A DNA stretch of 43,683 nt. Origin: a virus. Positions 6,757 through 15,908 of the stretch are shown in pieces. Location of the stretch: IMG/VR virus record IMGVR_UViG_3300042305_000849, positions 1 through 43,683 of that record; one strand, 5' to 3'. Position 1 is the first letter of the stretch. Every line of letters starts with the position of its first letter. The translations under genes were made by a program, and so were the position numbers. Below the pieces are notes generated by a model. It had not been told where the DNA came from. It saw nothing but the letters and a program-made list of their open reading frames with translations, and did not search any database.

Positions 6757-8790
6757 ATGTCAGAAAGCGTATTTTCATTTCGTCTATCAGAGGATTTTGT
6801 AACAAAATACTCACTAACCCCAGCACCTTTTGGTTTTTCAGATGCAGGGTCTAACTCTTTGGGGGAAATTACCTTCATTAGGACGTATTCTAGAATGAAA
6901 GAAGACGGAACAAAAGAACGCTGGCACGAAGTTTGTCGTCGTGTAATTGAAGGCATGTATTCGGTTCAAAAAAATCATGCTAAAGATAATCGTTTACCAT
7001 GGAACGACAATAAGGCACAAAAGTCTGCCCAGGAAGCTTTTCAGAGAATGTTTGAACTAAAGTGGACACCACCAGGACGTGGACTATGGGCATTTGGAAC
7101 TCCTATGACTATGGAAAAGCGTAACTCTGCATCCCTTCAAAATTGTGCAATGGTATCTACTCGTGATATTGATCGCAATGACCCAGGCGCCCTTTTTGCT
7201 TGGGTAATGGATGCTTTAATGTTAGGTATAGGTGTAGGATTCGATACTATTGGTCAAGATAAAAATATGCCAATTTATGAACCAACAGAACCAGAAAATA
7301 TTTGGGAAATACCAGATACTCGTGAAGGATGGGTAGATTCAGTTAGAATGCTATTAAACTCATATCTTCGTCCAAACCAATCTATTCAAAAGTTTAACTA
7401 TGACCTTATCCGTCCACTAGGAGCACCAATTAAAGGCTTTGGTGGCGTTGCTAGCGGTCCAGCACCACTTATTGCGCTACATGACAGGATAAATCATGTT
7501 ATTGGCTCTAGAGCTGGAGAGACGCTTGATTCTAGGGCTATTGTTGATATAGTTAATCTTATTGGAACCTGTGTTGTTTCAGGAAATGTTCGTAGGTCTG
7601 CTACTCTTGCCCTTGGAGCCTCGGGAGATGAAACATTTATTAATCTTAAAAATCCAGAAGCATTTCCAGAAAGAAATTCTTATGATTCAGAAAAACCAGG
7701 ATGGGCTTGGATGAGTAACAACTCTATTGCTGCTGAGGTTGGAACAAAGTATGAAGATTATGTAGATTTAATTTCAGATAATGGTGAGCCAGGTTTTATT
7801 TGGCTTGATGTAGCTAGAAATTTTGGTCGTCTTGCAGATCCTGCAGATGGAAAAGATTCTAGAGTTATGGGGTTTAATCCTTGTGCAGAGCAACCGCTAG
7901 AGTCATATGAATTATGCACACTTGTAGAAGTGCATTTAAATCGCCATGAATCTAAAGAAGACTTTCTTAAGACATTAAAGTTTGCCTACCTATACGGTAA
8001 GACTGTAACTCTTCTTCCAACACATTGGCAACAAACAAACGGTATTATGCAACGTAACCGCAGAATTGGAACATCTCTTACTGGCATTGCATCATTTGCA
8101 GATGAGAATGGACTTCCAGCTGTTCGTGAATGGATGGATGAGGGATATCAAAAGATTCGTCACTATGACCATGAGTATTCTGAGTGGTTATGTGTTCGTG
8201 AATCAATTCGTGTAACAACAGTTAAGCCATCAGGCTCTGTATCACTTCTTTCTGGTGCTACTCCTGGAGTTCACTGGGGCCCTGGTGGTGAGTTTTACCT
8301 TCGTGCTATTCGTTTTGGTAATACAGATCCTATGCTACATTTATTTAAAGCAGCGGGATATAAAATTGAAGATGATCTAGTCTCAGCAAATACTTCAGTA
8401 GTATATTTTCCAATAGCATCAGGACACAAGCGTTCTGAAAAAGAAGTTAGCTTATTTGAAAAAATTGGTTTAGCAGCAACTGCTCAAAAATACTGGTCAG
8501 ATAATGGTGTTTCTGTAACACTTTCATTTGATAAACAAGAAGAAACAAAGTTTATTGCTCCAGCCCTCAATATGTATGAAGGACAGCTAAAGGCAGTCTC
8601 ATTCCTTCCCATGGGAAATAAGACTTATCCTCAACAACCTTATACCGAAATTACTCGTGAAGAATATAATTCTCATGTGGGTAAAATTGGTAAAATTGAT
8701 TGGTCTGCTATTTATGATGGAGTAGAAAATCTTGAGGCTGAGGGAGAATCTTATTGCTCTACAGATGCCTGCGAGATTAAATTATATTAA
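6757..8790 (+). CDS. nrdJ: adenosylcobalamin-dependent (class II) ribonucleoside-triphosphate reductase
   Basis: 677 residues, near the 739 of the monomeric Lactobacillus leichmannii enzyme. It reduces ribonucleotides to deoxyribonucleotides for phage DNA synthesis, using a thiyl radical made with coenzyme B12. Visible residues: Cys130 (QNCAMVST) and Cys387 as the redox pair, Asn374-Pro-Cys376-Ala-Glu378 as the radical Cys and general base, and a C-terminal Cys667-x4-Cys672 pair (CSTDACEI) that would re-reduce the active site. The Cys376-to-Cys387 spacing of 11 matches the family. No N-terminal ATP cone is evident. Own promoter and AAGGG ribosome site. Codons for Arg are mostly CGT here, unlike the AGA-rich dioxygenases next door. 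Confidence 0.93.
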   Translation: MSESVFSFRLSEDFVTKYSLTPAPFGFSDAGSNSLGEITFIRTYSRMKEDGTKERWHEVCRRVIEGMYSVQKNHAKDNRLPWNDNKAQKSAQEAFQRMFELKWTPPGRGLWAFGTPMTMEKRNSASLQNCAMVSTRDIDRNDPGALFAWVMDALMLGIGVGFDTIGQDKNMPIYEPTEPENIWEIPDTREGWVDSVRMLLNSYLRPNQSIQKFNYDLIRPLGAPIKGFGGVASGPAPLIALHDRINHVIGSRAGETLDSRAIVDIVNLIGTCVVSGNVRRSATLALGASGDETFINLKNPEAFPERNSYDSEKPGWAWMSNNSIAAEVGTKYEDYVDLISDNGEPGFIWLDVARNFGRLADPADGKDSRVMGFNPCAEQPLESYELCTLVEVHLNRHESKEDFLKTLKFAYLYGKTVTLLPTHWQQTNGIMQRNRRIGTSLTGIASFADENGLPAVREWMDEGYQKIRHYDHEYSEWLCVRESIRVTTVKPSGSVSLLSGATPGVHWGPGGEFYLRAIRFGNTDPMLHLFKAAGYKIEDDLVSANTSVVYFPIASGHKRSEKEVSLFEKIGLAATAQKYWSDNGVSVTLSFDKQEETKFIAPALNMYEGQLKAVSFLPMGNKTYPQQPYTEITREEYNSHVGKIGKIDWSAIYDGVENLEAEGESYCSTDACEIKLY

Positions 8791-8799
8791 TCCCCATCC

Positions 8800-8808
8800 T
8801 GCTATAAT
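8800..8808 (+). promoter_or_regulatory. extended -10 promoter (TGCTATAAT), near-leaderless
   Basis: Perfect TGnTATAAT just after the reductase stop. The next ATG (8818) starts 9 nt after the hexamer, giving a leader of 0-3 nt. No -35 box is seen. Confidence 0.7.
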
Positions 8809-8817
8809 AGGGTTATC

Positions 8818-11800
8818 ATGTCTAACCCATCAAATCTTTATGCAGAAAAAATATACGCAGAGCATCCCCTGGTGCTTTGGGCATTAGACGACCAATCCGA
8901 CTATGTTAGTCTTATTTCAGAAAGCCAGCGAGATATAGAAAGTCAATGGTTTACTACTGGCGGAACAGCAACAGAATCAACCATAGGCTCAGAGCCATTT
9001 TTAGATAGCACAACAACGTTATTAGAAGGAAATGTTCCAGTTGGATCTGAAGGTGAAATAGTTTGCATTAGTCCAGATCTTGTTAATTTTTTAGATTTAA
9101 ACTCAGAATTTGGAACATTTTCTGTTGGTTTATATTTATATTCAAACAGTGCATATACTAAATCAATATCAGTTGGGTATGAGTATACAGACACCACTAC
9201 GTCACTAATTATTCAAAAATTAGAAACTTTTGAAACAACCTTATTTCAAAGCTGGGGTTTTGTTTCAAAATCTTTTGAAATTCCAAACGAATATACAAAT
9301 TTACGAATAGTGGTTAAAGTAGGATATTTATCTGGCGGTTCTAATGCAACAGATTATCAGTTTTATTTAAATGGTATTACTCTGGGCCAATGGTCAGAAG
9401 AGTTTAATACAACATCGCTTGGTGTAACCCCACAGGTATTTCCATCTGAAATAGCTATAAATACAACAGACAAAGTTGTTCCGGCAGCAGCTTATGGACT
9501 TTCTTCAAACCAGGGATATTACATAGTAAATAATAATGCCTTGCTTGCAAGAAATACTAGCATTCCTTTAGTTTATGGTGCATCTGGAGTTACAAAGTTA
9601 ATACCAAACACATCACAAAATCCTTCTTTGATAATTCCTGGCAAAGGATTTTTAAATGAAGTTGGAAGGTATAAAGAGTATACAGTAGAATTTTGGGCAA
9701 GAATAAATTCAAACACCGCAGAGCCTAAAAGAATATTTGGACCAATTGCTGGAGCTAATGGCTTATATGTGGAATCTGGTTTTCTAACTTTAGTTATTGG
9801 AAATAGCTTTGCTTCACATTTTGTTGGTGAATGGGTAAGGCCAATGCTTATTCAAATTAGAGTAATTAGTAATTCTGCAACGATGATATTAAATGGTGAA
9901 GAAGTTGTATCTATTACAATTGATACAGATGGTATGGATTTGCCTTCAGAATTTATTAATGGAGATTCACAAGACTGGCTTGGTTTCTATGCTTATGAAG
10001 ATGTGTCTCCAGTAGAGATAGACTGTGTTGCAATATATTCATATCAAGTTCCAACTATTGTTGCTAAAAGGAGGTGGGTTTACGGACAAGGGGTTCTTTC
10101 TCCCGAAGGTATTAACTCAGCATACGGAGGATCTTCTGCCTTTATAGATTATCCGTTTGCAGACTATACATCAAATTACAACTATCCATCTTTTGCACAA
10201 TGGCAACAGGGATCTTTTGATAATCTCGTTACAACTTCAACATCGCTAACAACACCAGAATATTCATTGCCTGAAATTTCTTTAGGATCAAAAACATTAA
10301 ATAGTTTTTATTTAGATAATCAAGAAATTCAAGATGTTTCTTCGGGTCTTACAGTTCCATATAAATTTGTCACGTTTAGACCAAATGAAACCTGGTCTGG
10401 ACTGGGAACTTATTTTAATTTTCCAAGCTTAAACATTTTAAATAATAGGGTTAAATCTATATATGGGGTATTTAGTAGTAGCGTTTTGTTAATTGATGGA
10501 GGACTATATAACTCTGCTCAAACGTCATTGGCTGACGCAGAATATTACAATACCTTAACTTGGTCAGAAGTATATGATGGCGGTAGTGCACTTGCAGATG
10601 GATTTGCTCAAACATTAATAAAAATATACAATCCTTCTACTAATGACTTTTTTGTTATAAAATTTAATGGAAACATAATTCAATATATCCTAAACTATAA
10701 TGGAATAGAAGAAACTTTATACACAACAGAAACAGTTGAGTCTGATCAACTTTTTGCAGTTGGCATTAATATAGATGATTTGACAAATCATTTTGGAGGA
10801 AATGTTTCAGCTTTTTTTGGTAATATAAACGGCTTAAAAATTTATGTTGCAGGGGACGAAGAGTTAGAAAATTCATTTTCTGGCAAAATATACTCTTTAG
10901 GATTTGCAACAGACCTTAACCATAAATCAATATCAAATTATTTTAATGAACTTGGAATTGTTAAATTTGATGATTTGTCAGAAAGCGGGGCAATAGAAGA
11001 AACAAACGCCATTGCTCTTATAGACCACACAGCAAGCTATACGCTTCTACCAGTTGAGGCATATGATAAATTCTTTTTAGATATTGGTGTTTCTGGATAC
11101 TGGCAAGACTATTTGCCACTATCATATTTTGCACAATTTGTAGCCAATGATGTTGGAAATGAGTTCTATGATCTAGACTTTTTACAATTTAATATTGGAT
11201 ATCCATCACCAGATAAGGTTTTAGAGGTTGAGTCTATTGCAGAAAGCTGGACATATTCTGATTTAAAGAATGAATACAAAAACCCAGTTCAAAGAACATA
11301 TGAGCAGCTAGGAAACATTCTTTACACTGGTTGGTCAGATTATCAAGATATGTTAGAAAAATCTGAAAAGTTTTATCAGTATGACACAACCAATGCCTCA
11401 ATTAGAAGTTATTTAACATTTCAATATATTGATGCGGGAGCAAATGCATTACAAGATTCTTTTACTATAAATGAAACACCAAAAAGCAACAAAATAATAG
11501 ACATGGATGACCATCCAGCATGGGCAAATACTAGATTTGAAATTATCGACAACACACTAATATATCCTACAAAATCTGTTGACTTTAATGACTTGGCTGT
11601 TGTATTTAATTTGGAATTTAATTTAAGGAACACATTGACAAAGCCAATAAAGCTTAATAAATTAGAGTTTGCATCTCAAGCATTAAGCGAAAATTCTTTT
11701 AATTCAATTGGAACTCGTTTTGGACTTAACCTATTTCCATATAAAAGATCTGGAATATATTTTGACTATAAATCTAAAAATCCATTTAGCATATATAAGG

Positions 11801-12564
11801 GAAGCACTCCCTATTTGTATTTAGATAGAAAAACTGGAATACAGGTTCGTGGTGAATTTGATAAACAAATAAATCGTGGAATTGCTGTTCCTATAAATCA
11901 AGAATTATCTTCAAGCTATCGTGTTAGTGCTACACAGCTTTGGATGAGGTATGATGAAGAAAATTTCCCACTAGTTCCTACCGAAATATTTGAAATTAAT
12001 TATAAAAACGATACTATTAAATTTTACATGGTTGCGGATAGTCAAAAAGGAAACAGGGCAAGAGTTTATGCAAAAAGTCAAAGCACTGGGCTAGATGTAG
12101 ATGGATTATCGTATTTTTGGAACGGTCTGTTGGTTAAAGAGCCAGTTATAACAATAAAAGAATGGGGAGTTCTTGGAATAGCATTTTCAAATGCATTAAA
12201 TTTTGACTTGTATCTTGGAGGAATTAACCTAACTGGCCCAATGCTATTTAATAATGTTGGATATTATCAAGCTAACAACCTACAACAGGTCCAGAGCGCA
12301 TTAACTAGGCCTTGGCTAAAAGTTAAAAATGATGGCATATCCAACCTTAATTGGCAATACTGGATAAATAATTTCACTTGGCAGGGCGTTTTAGTTATTG
12401 GAACGTCTAACCTATATGGAGTAAGCCCAGACTCAGTTTATAAGACTTACCTTGGAACTAATAAAATTATTATTGATGATTCAGAAGGAATGATTTTTGA
12501 TGCAGATAGGGTAAAAATATATGCAGATACAATTTGGCAGACATCTGTCAGTGTCCCTGTCTAA
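8818..12564 (+). CDS. large LamG-type structural protein, probable tail fibre or adhesin
   Basis: 1248 residues. The N-terminus (YAEHPLVLWALDD) and a block near 287-400 (YTVEFWARINS, then GLYVESGFLTLVIGN, then MILNGEEVVSI) look like a LamG/concanavalin-like jelly roll, typical of carbohydrate-binding modules in phage minor tail proteins. A second similar stretch lies around 600-720 (YVAGDEELENSFSGKIYSLGF). The C-terminal 400 residues are beta-rich and not recognised. No signal peptide, transmembrane segment or lytic motif is seen. It lies upstream of the portal rather than with the tail genes. Receptor binding is an inference from the fold; it could also be a capsid-surface fibre. Confidence 0.6.
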   Translation: MSNPSNLYAEKIYAEHPLVLWALDDQSDYVSLISESQRDIESQWFTTGGTATESTIGSEPFLDSTTTLLEGNVPVGSEGEIVCISPDLVNFLDLNSEFGTFSVGLYLYSNSAYTKSISVGYEYTDTTTSLIIQKLETFETTLFQSWGFVSKSFEIPNEYTNLRIVVKVGYLSGGSNATDYQFYLNGITLGQWSEEFNTTSLGVTPQVFPSEIAINTTDKVVPAAAYGLSSNQGYYIVNNNALLARNTSIPLVYGASGVTKLIPNTSQNPSLIIPGKGFLNEVGRYKEYTVEFWARINSNTAEPKRIFGPIAGANGLYVESGFLTLVIGNSFASHFVGEWVRPMLIQIRVISNSATMILNGEEVVSITIDTDGMDLPSEFINGDSQDWLGFYAYEDVSPVEIDCVAIYSYQVPTIVAKRRWVYGQGVLSPEGINSAYGGSSAFIDYPFADYTSNYNYPSFAQWQQGSFDNLVTTSTSLTTPEYSLPEISLGSKTLNSFYLDNQEIQDVSSGLTVPYKFVTFRPNETWSGLGTYFNFPSLNILNNRVKSIYGVFSSSVLLIDGGLYNSAQTSLADAEYYNTLTWSEVYDGGSALADGFAQTLIKIYNPSTNDFFVIKFNGNIIQYILNYNGIEETLYTTETVESDQLFAVGINIDDLTNHFGGNVSAFFGNINGLKIYVAGDEELENSFSGKIYSLGFATDLNHKSISNYFNELGIVKFDDLSESGAIEETNAIALIDHTASYTLLPVEAYDKFFLDIGVSGYWQDYLPLSYFAQFVANDVGNEFYDLDFLQFNIGYPSPDKVLEVESIAESWTYSDLKNEYKNPVQRTYEQLGNILYTGWSDYQDMLEKSEKFYQYDTTNASIRSYLTFQYIDAGANALQDSFTINETPKSNKIIDMDDHPAWANTRFEIIDNTLIYPTKSVDFNDLAVVFNLEFNLRNTLTKPIKLNKLEFASQALSENSFNSIGTRFGLNLFPYKRSGIYFDYKSKNPFSIYKGSTPYLYLDRKTGIQVRGEFDKQINRGIAVPINQELSSSYRVSATQLWMRYDEENFPLVPTEIFEINYKNDTIKFYMVADSQKGNRARVYAKSQSTGLDVDGLSYFWNGLLVKEPVITIKEWGVLGIAFSNALNFDLYLGGINLTGPMLFNNVGYYQANNLQQVQSALTRPWLKVKNDGISNLNWQYWINNFTWQGVLVIGTSNLYGVSPDSVYKTYLGTNKIIIDDSEGMIFDADRVKIYADTIWQTSVSVPV

Positions 12565-12566
12565 TA

Positions 12567-12575
12567 TGCTATACT
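12567..12575 (+). promoter_or_regulatory. extended -10 promoter (TGCTATACT), leaderless type
   Basis: TGCTATACT overlaps the end of the upstream gene's spacer; ATG at 12583 begins 7 nt after the hexamer and lacks a ribosome site. This is the likely promoter for the portal operon. Confidence 0.6.
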
Positions 12576-12582
12576 TGTGGTT

Positions 12583-12954
12583 ATGGATAATGAAATTCTT
12601 AAAAAAGTTGGCAATGTCCGACGCAAAGTAATTGAAAAAGACTACAATTGGGGTCTTTATGTGTATAAAAAGTCTGATGGAAATTGGTTTACTGATGGAA
12701 GTGGTAGTGTTTTAAACATTCCATCAGAGCGTGGAGATATATCAAAAATTTCAGAGCTAAAAAAGGTAGCCCTTCACTACGGAGATGATGGTGAAGGAAA
12801 ATGTGTTTTTGTTCCAGGACTCACCAGAATTAGCGAAGAAGAGTATTCAGAACAACTAGATAGAATGAAAAGTGGCTTAATCCCATCTATGAATGATCAT
12901 GGAGCTTGGGTAGCAGCACGACAAACCTATGATAAGTATGGTAGCGATGAGTAA
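12583..12954 (+). CDS. small head-module protein of unknown function
   Basis: 123 residues from ATG 12583; the in-frame GTG at 12577 is rejected because it lies within 1 nt of the -10 hexamer. The sequence is acidic and mixed (NWGLYVYKKSDGNWF near the N-terminus, GKCVFVPGLTRISEEEY in the middle). I do not recognise a domain. Its stop overlaps the portal start by 8 nt, so it is translated with portal. Confidence 0.65.
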   Translation: MDNEILKKVGNVRRKVIEKDYNWGLYVYKKSDGNWFTDGSGSVLNIPSERGDISKISELKKVALHYGDDGEGKCVFVPGLTRISEEEYSEQLDRMKSGLIPSMNDHGAWVAARQTYDKYGSDE

Positions 12955-14545
12955 CGAATATGTAAGTGTTGGACTAAACACTCAAGAAAAAGATGAAAAT
13001 ATTTTTGCTTCTCAAGATCCTTTTAATAAGTCTTGGGAAAACTTAAAAGACTATTCTGGACTTGATCAAAATTTTCGTAGAAAAACTGCACGGAATGTAA
13101 CAAAAGCAATTAACGCTGCAACTAATGCATACTTAGATTCAGCCAATGCAACACCTTCGGGCGTAGATGCTTCATCAAAAGCCATTAACCCTGGAACTGT
13201 ATATCGTAATGGATATGGGTTGTTTGATGTAATTACTCCACCATACAATATGTATGAGTTAGCTAACTTTTATGATACCTCTTTTGCTAATCATGCTGCT
13301 ATTGATGCAAAGGTAGAAAATGTAGTTGGTCTTGGATACTCATTTGAAGTTGCAGATAAAACAATGCTTAGGTTTGAAATGAATGATGATCAAGCAGCAG
13401 TTGACCGAGCTCGTCGTAGAATCGAAAGAATGAAACTTGAACTTAAGGATTGGGTTGAAAACCTTAATGATGATGACTCATTTACAAAAACAATGGAAAA
13501 GTTTTACACAGATGTTCAAGCTACAGGAAATGGATTTTTAGAAATAGGAAGAACGGTAACTGGAGAAATAGGATACCTTGGCCACATTCCAGCAACCACG
13601 GTCCGTGTGCGTCGCCTTCACGATGGATTCGTTCAAATTATTGGAAACTCTGTAGTTTATTTTAGAAATTTTGGGGCTAAAAATAAAAACCCAATGACAG
13701 CTGATGCACGTCCAAACGAAATTATTCACTATAAAGAATATTCTCCACTAAACACGTATTATGGAATTCCAGATATTATTGCTGCCTTGCCATCTCTTAT
13801 TGGAGATCAACTTGCATCACAATATAACATTGACTATTTTGAAAATAAAGCTGTCCCAAGATATGTTGTAACCCTAAAGGGTGCTAAATTGTCTTCTGAT
13901 GGAGAAGACAAGATGTTTAGATTCCTACAAACTGGTTTAAAGTCTCAGTCACATAGAACTCTATACATCCCTCTTCCTGGGGATACAGATCAAAATAAAG
14001 TTGAGTTTAAAATGGAAGCTGTTGAAAATGGCATTCAAGATGGATCTTTTAAAGAATATCGTAAACAAAATCGTGACGATATTTTTATTGCCCATCAAAT
14101 GCCTATGTCTAAAATTGGTGGATCTGAAAGCTCTGGTGTTGCAGCAGCTATTTCACAAGATAGAACATTTAAAGAGCAGGTTTGTCGTCCAGCTCAAAAC
14201 CATATTGCTAAGGTAGTGAATAAAATTATTAAAGAAAAAACAGACATTCTTGAACTTAAGTTTAACGAATTTACTCTTACTGATGAAATTGCCCAATCTC
14301 AAATTCTTGAGCGTTATGTAAAAACTCAAGTTATGACTCCAAATGAGGCTCGAATAAAGCTTGATCTTCCACAAAGAGCAGATGGAGATGAGCCTTTTGT
14401 AATGTCATCACGTCAGGCAACTGATGCAGCAGCAAATTTTGCGGGAAACAGACAACGCAATTCTGAAAGAACAAATAATAATTCAGACTCTCCTACAACT
14501 GTTTCTGGACGAAATGCCCAAGGTGAGGGGAGATCATCTCAATAA
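12947..14545 (+). CDS. portal protein
   Basis: About 532 residues from ATG 12947; in-frame ATGs at 12929 and 12938 are possible starts, and none has a clear ribosome site. The layout fits HK97/PBSX-type portals: YNMYELANFYDTSFANHAAID near the N-terminus, a WVENLNDDDSFTKTMEKFYTD region, YYGIPDIIAALPSLIGDQLA (the helix before the wing), and MPMSKIGGSESSGVAAAISQ, a common portal signature. It forms the ring through which DNA enters the capsid. A Gln/Asn/Ser-rich C-terminal tail of about 60 residues is probably disordered. Confidence 0.88.
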   Translation: MSNEYVSVGLNTQEKDENIFASQDPFNKSWENLKDYSGLDQNFRRKTARNVTKAINAATNAYLDSANATPSGVDASSKAINPGTVYRNGYGLFDVITPPYNMYELANFYDTSFANHAAIDAKVENVVGLGYSFEVADKTMLRFEMNDDQAAVDRARRRIERMKLELKDWVENLNDDDSFTKTMEKFYTDVQATGNGFLEIGRTVTGEIGYLGHIPATTVRVRRLHDGFVQIIGNSVVYFRNFGAKNKNPMTADARPNEIIHYKEYSPLNTYYGIPDIIAALPSLIGDQLASQYNIDYFENKAVPRYVVTLKGAKLSSDGEDKMFRFLQTGLKSQSHRTLYIPLPGDTDQNKVEFKMEAVENGIQDGSFKEYRKQNRDDIFIAHQMPMSKIGGSESSGVAAAISQDRTFKEQVCRPAQNHIAKVVNKIIKEKTDILELKFNEFTLTDEIAQSQILERYVKTQVMTPNEARIKLDLPQRADGDEPFVMSSRQATDAAANFAGNRQRNSERTNNNSDSPTTVSGRNAQGEGRSSQ

Positions 14546-14552
14546 TTGAGAT
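14536..14552. repeat. perfect inverted repeat over the portal stop codon
   Basis: ATCTCAA-TAA-TTGAGAT: 7-bp arms with a 3-nt centre that is the portal stop codon region. The right arm contains TTGAGA (14546-14551), 19 nt before the TATAAT of the protease promoter, so it could be a -35-like element, an operator, or a weak hairpin. There is no U-tract, so a terminator is unlikely. Confidence 0.45.
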
Positions 14553-14567
14553 AATGTTTAAAATGTT

Positions 14568-14576
14568 TGGTATAAT
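14568..14576 (+). promoter_or_regulatory. extended -10 promoter (TGGTATAAT), near-leaderless
   Basis: Perfect TGnTATAAT. ATG 14586 begins 9 nt after the hexamer and has no Shine-Dalgarno site. A dyad at 14536-14552 lies just upstream and includes TTGAGA. Confidence 0.7.
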
Positions 14577-14585
14577 AGAAAAGCT

Positions 14586-15908
14586 ATGATTATAAATAAA
14601 GCCCATTGGGTAACCGAAGGCGATAACGTTCGCATATCTATGCCTATTGGAAAGGTTGATATTGAGCGCCGTATGGTGTCAGGTTTTGCTACTCTTGACA
14701 ATATTGATAAGCAAGGAGATATTGTAACTACAGAGTCTAGCGTAAATGCATTTAAAAATTTCCGTGGAAACCTAAGAGAAATGCATCAGCCATCAGCAGT
14801 TGGAAAAATAGTTTCATTTAAAGAAGATAGATATTTTGATCCAAATGATAAAAAGTTTTATAGTGGAGTTTATGTATCTGCATACGTTTCAAAAGGTGCT
14901 CAAAATGCCTGGGAAAAGGTATTGGATGGAACATACACAGGGTTTTCAATTGGGGGAAACATTAAAACTTGGGATGACGCATTTGATAAAGAAATGGATA
15001 AAACCATTCGTGTTATTAAAGAGTATGATTTGTTTGAACTATCTCTTGTAGATTCTCCAGCAAATCAATTTGCCAACATTGTTTCTATAGAAAAGAAAGA
15101 TGGCCACAATGTAATTGAGGGAATGCTTTCAAAGATTGAAACAGAAAATATTTTTTATGATGCAGAAACAGGATTGGTAATGATTTCAGATTCCGAAACA
15201 GCAATGCATCCAATAACACAAAAGCAAATGCAAAATATAGGGTTTGTTGAAAAAAATGATAATGAAAAAGTAAACATGATAAAGTTCTTAGTTGATAGTG
15301 CCAAAGGCATTAGCACAATTAAGATTACAAAGGAGGTTAGTCCTATGACAGAAGCAGCGCAAGATATCCAAAAAGATAATCACGTTGAAAATGTTGAGGT
15401 CGCTCCAGAGGCACAACCAGTAGAAGTTATTAAAACTTCTGCAGTCGTTGATGAGGCATTAGTAGCAAAAGCTACAGATGCAGAAAATTCAGTCGATGGT
15501 AGTGCAAATTCTTCTATTGAAAAATCAGAAGAGGGAGAAAAGGTTGCAGATGTAAATGATGTAACCAAGTCTGATGATGTAATTGTTGAGGCAGTTGCTG
15601 ACATTAAGAATTCTCTTACAAATGCCTTTGGCGATCTTGCAGCAACAGTAAAGTCACTACATGACCAAATTGCTGCACTAAGTAAATCTATTGACACTGT
15701 ATCTAGTGAGGTTAAGGCCGTATCTGGAGAAGTTAACGATGTTAAGGGTGTCTTTAATGAGTTTGGTAAGCGAGTAGATGCCGTAGAGCAAGATACAGCT
15801 TTCCGCAAGTCTGGCGATCTAGGCGAGATCGTGCAGTTTGAACCTGTAAAGGTTCAGAAATCCCTATGGGGCGGTCGTTTCCTCAAATCAACCGACCTAT
15901 TTAACTAA
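14586..15908 (+). CDS. prohead protease fused to scaffold domain
   Basis: 440 residues. Residues 1-170 match the HK97-type (U35) prohead serine protease: His67 (REMHQPSAVGKI), Ser121 (GTYTGFSIGG), and the late ELSLVDSPANQFANI block (151-165). It matures the capsid by cleaving scaffold and capsid precursors. Residues about 254-440 are acidic and helical with repeated heptads (KSIDTVSSEVKAVSGEV) and look like a scaffold. A strong internal ribosome site and in-frame ATG at 15345 suggest that the scaffold is also made on its own. Read from a near-leaderless promoter, which may keep protease levels low. Confidence 0.85.
   Translation: MIINKAHWVTEGDNVRISMPIGKVDIERRMVSGFATLDNIDKQGDIVTTESSVNAFKNFRGNLREMHQPSAVGKIVSFKEDRYFDPNDKKFYSGVYVSAYVSKGAQNAWEKVLDGTYTGFSIGGNIKTWDDAFDKEMDKTIRVIKEYDLFELSLVDSPANQFANIVSIEKKDGHNVIEGMLSKIETENIFYDAETGLVMISDSETAMHPITQKQMQNIGFVEKNDNEKVNMIKFLVDSAKGISTIKITKEVSPMTEAAQDIQKDNHVENVEVAPEAQPVEVIKTSAVVDEALVAKATDAENSVDGSANSSIEKSEEGEKVADVNDVTKSDDVIVEAVADIKNSLTNAFGDLAATVKSLHDQIAALSKSIDTVSSEVKAVSGEVNDVKGVFNEFGKRVDAVEQDTAFRKSGDLGEIVQFEPVKVQKSLWGGRFLKSTDLFN
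15330..15347 (+). promoter_or_regulatory. internal ribosome site and in-frame ATG for nested scaffold
   Basis: AAAGGAGG ends at 15336 and is followed 8 nt later by ATG 15345-15347 in the frame of the protease gene. It is one of the best Shine-Dalgarno matches in the window, comparable with those of the capsid gene (15923) and short chaperone (21739), and the full-length protease start has none. Confidence 0.6.
15345..15908 (+). CDS. nested capsid scaffold protein (predicted internal product)
   Basis: 187 residues, identical to residues 254-440 of the protease-scaffold gene. It begins MTEAAQDIQKD, is Glu/Asp/Val/Ala-rich, and its C-terminal part has heptad-like spacing of hydrophobics (about 360-410 of the parent). 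Lambda C/Nu3 is the known precedent for a scaffold made from an internal in-frame start of the protease gene. It would assemble the major capsid protein and be removed by the protease. The ribosome-site evidence is strong; expression is inferred. Confidence 0.55.
   Translation: MTEAAQDIQKDNHVENVEVAPEAQPVEVIKTSAVVDEALVAKATDAENSVDGSANSSIEKSEEGEKVADVNDVTKSDDVIVEAVADIKNSLTNAFGDLAATVKSLHDQIAALSKSIDTVSSEVKAVSGEVNDVKGVFNEFGKRVDAVEQDTAFRKSGDLGEIVQFEPVKVQKSLWGGRFLKSTDLFN

Noticed and set aside
10067-10078. AAAAGGAGGTGGG resembling a strong internal ribosome site in the LamG gene
   Set aside because: Encodes Lys-Arg-Arg-Trp and no in-frame ATG, GTG or TTG lies at a suitable distance; chance match.
15380-15808. 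142-codon open frame on the - strand inside the protease-scaffold gene
   Set aside because: Mirror of an Ala/Val/Ser-rich coding strand; no ribosome site, no promoter and low-complexity product.
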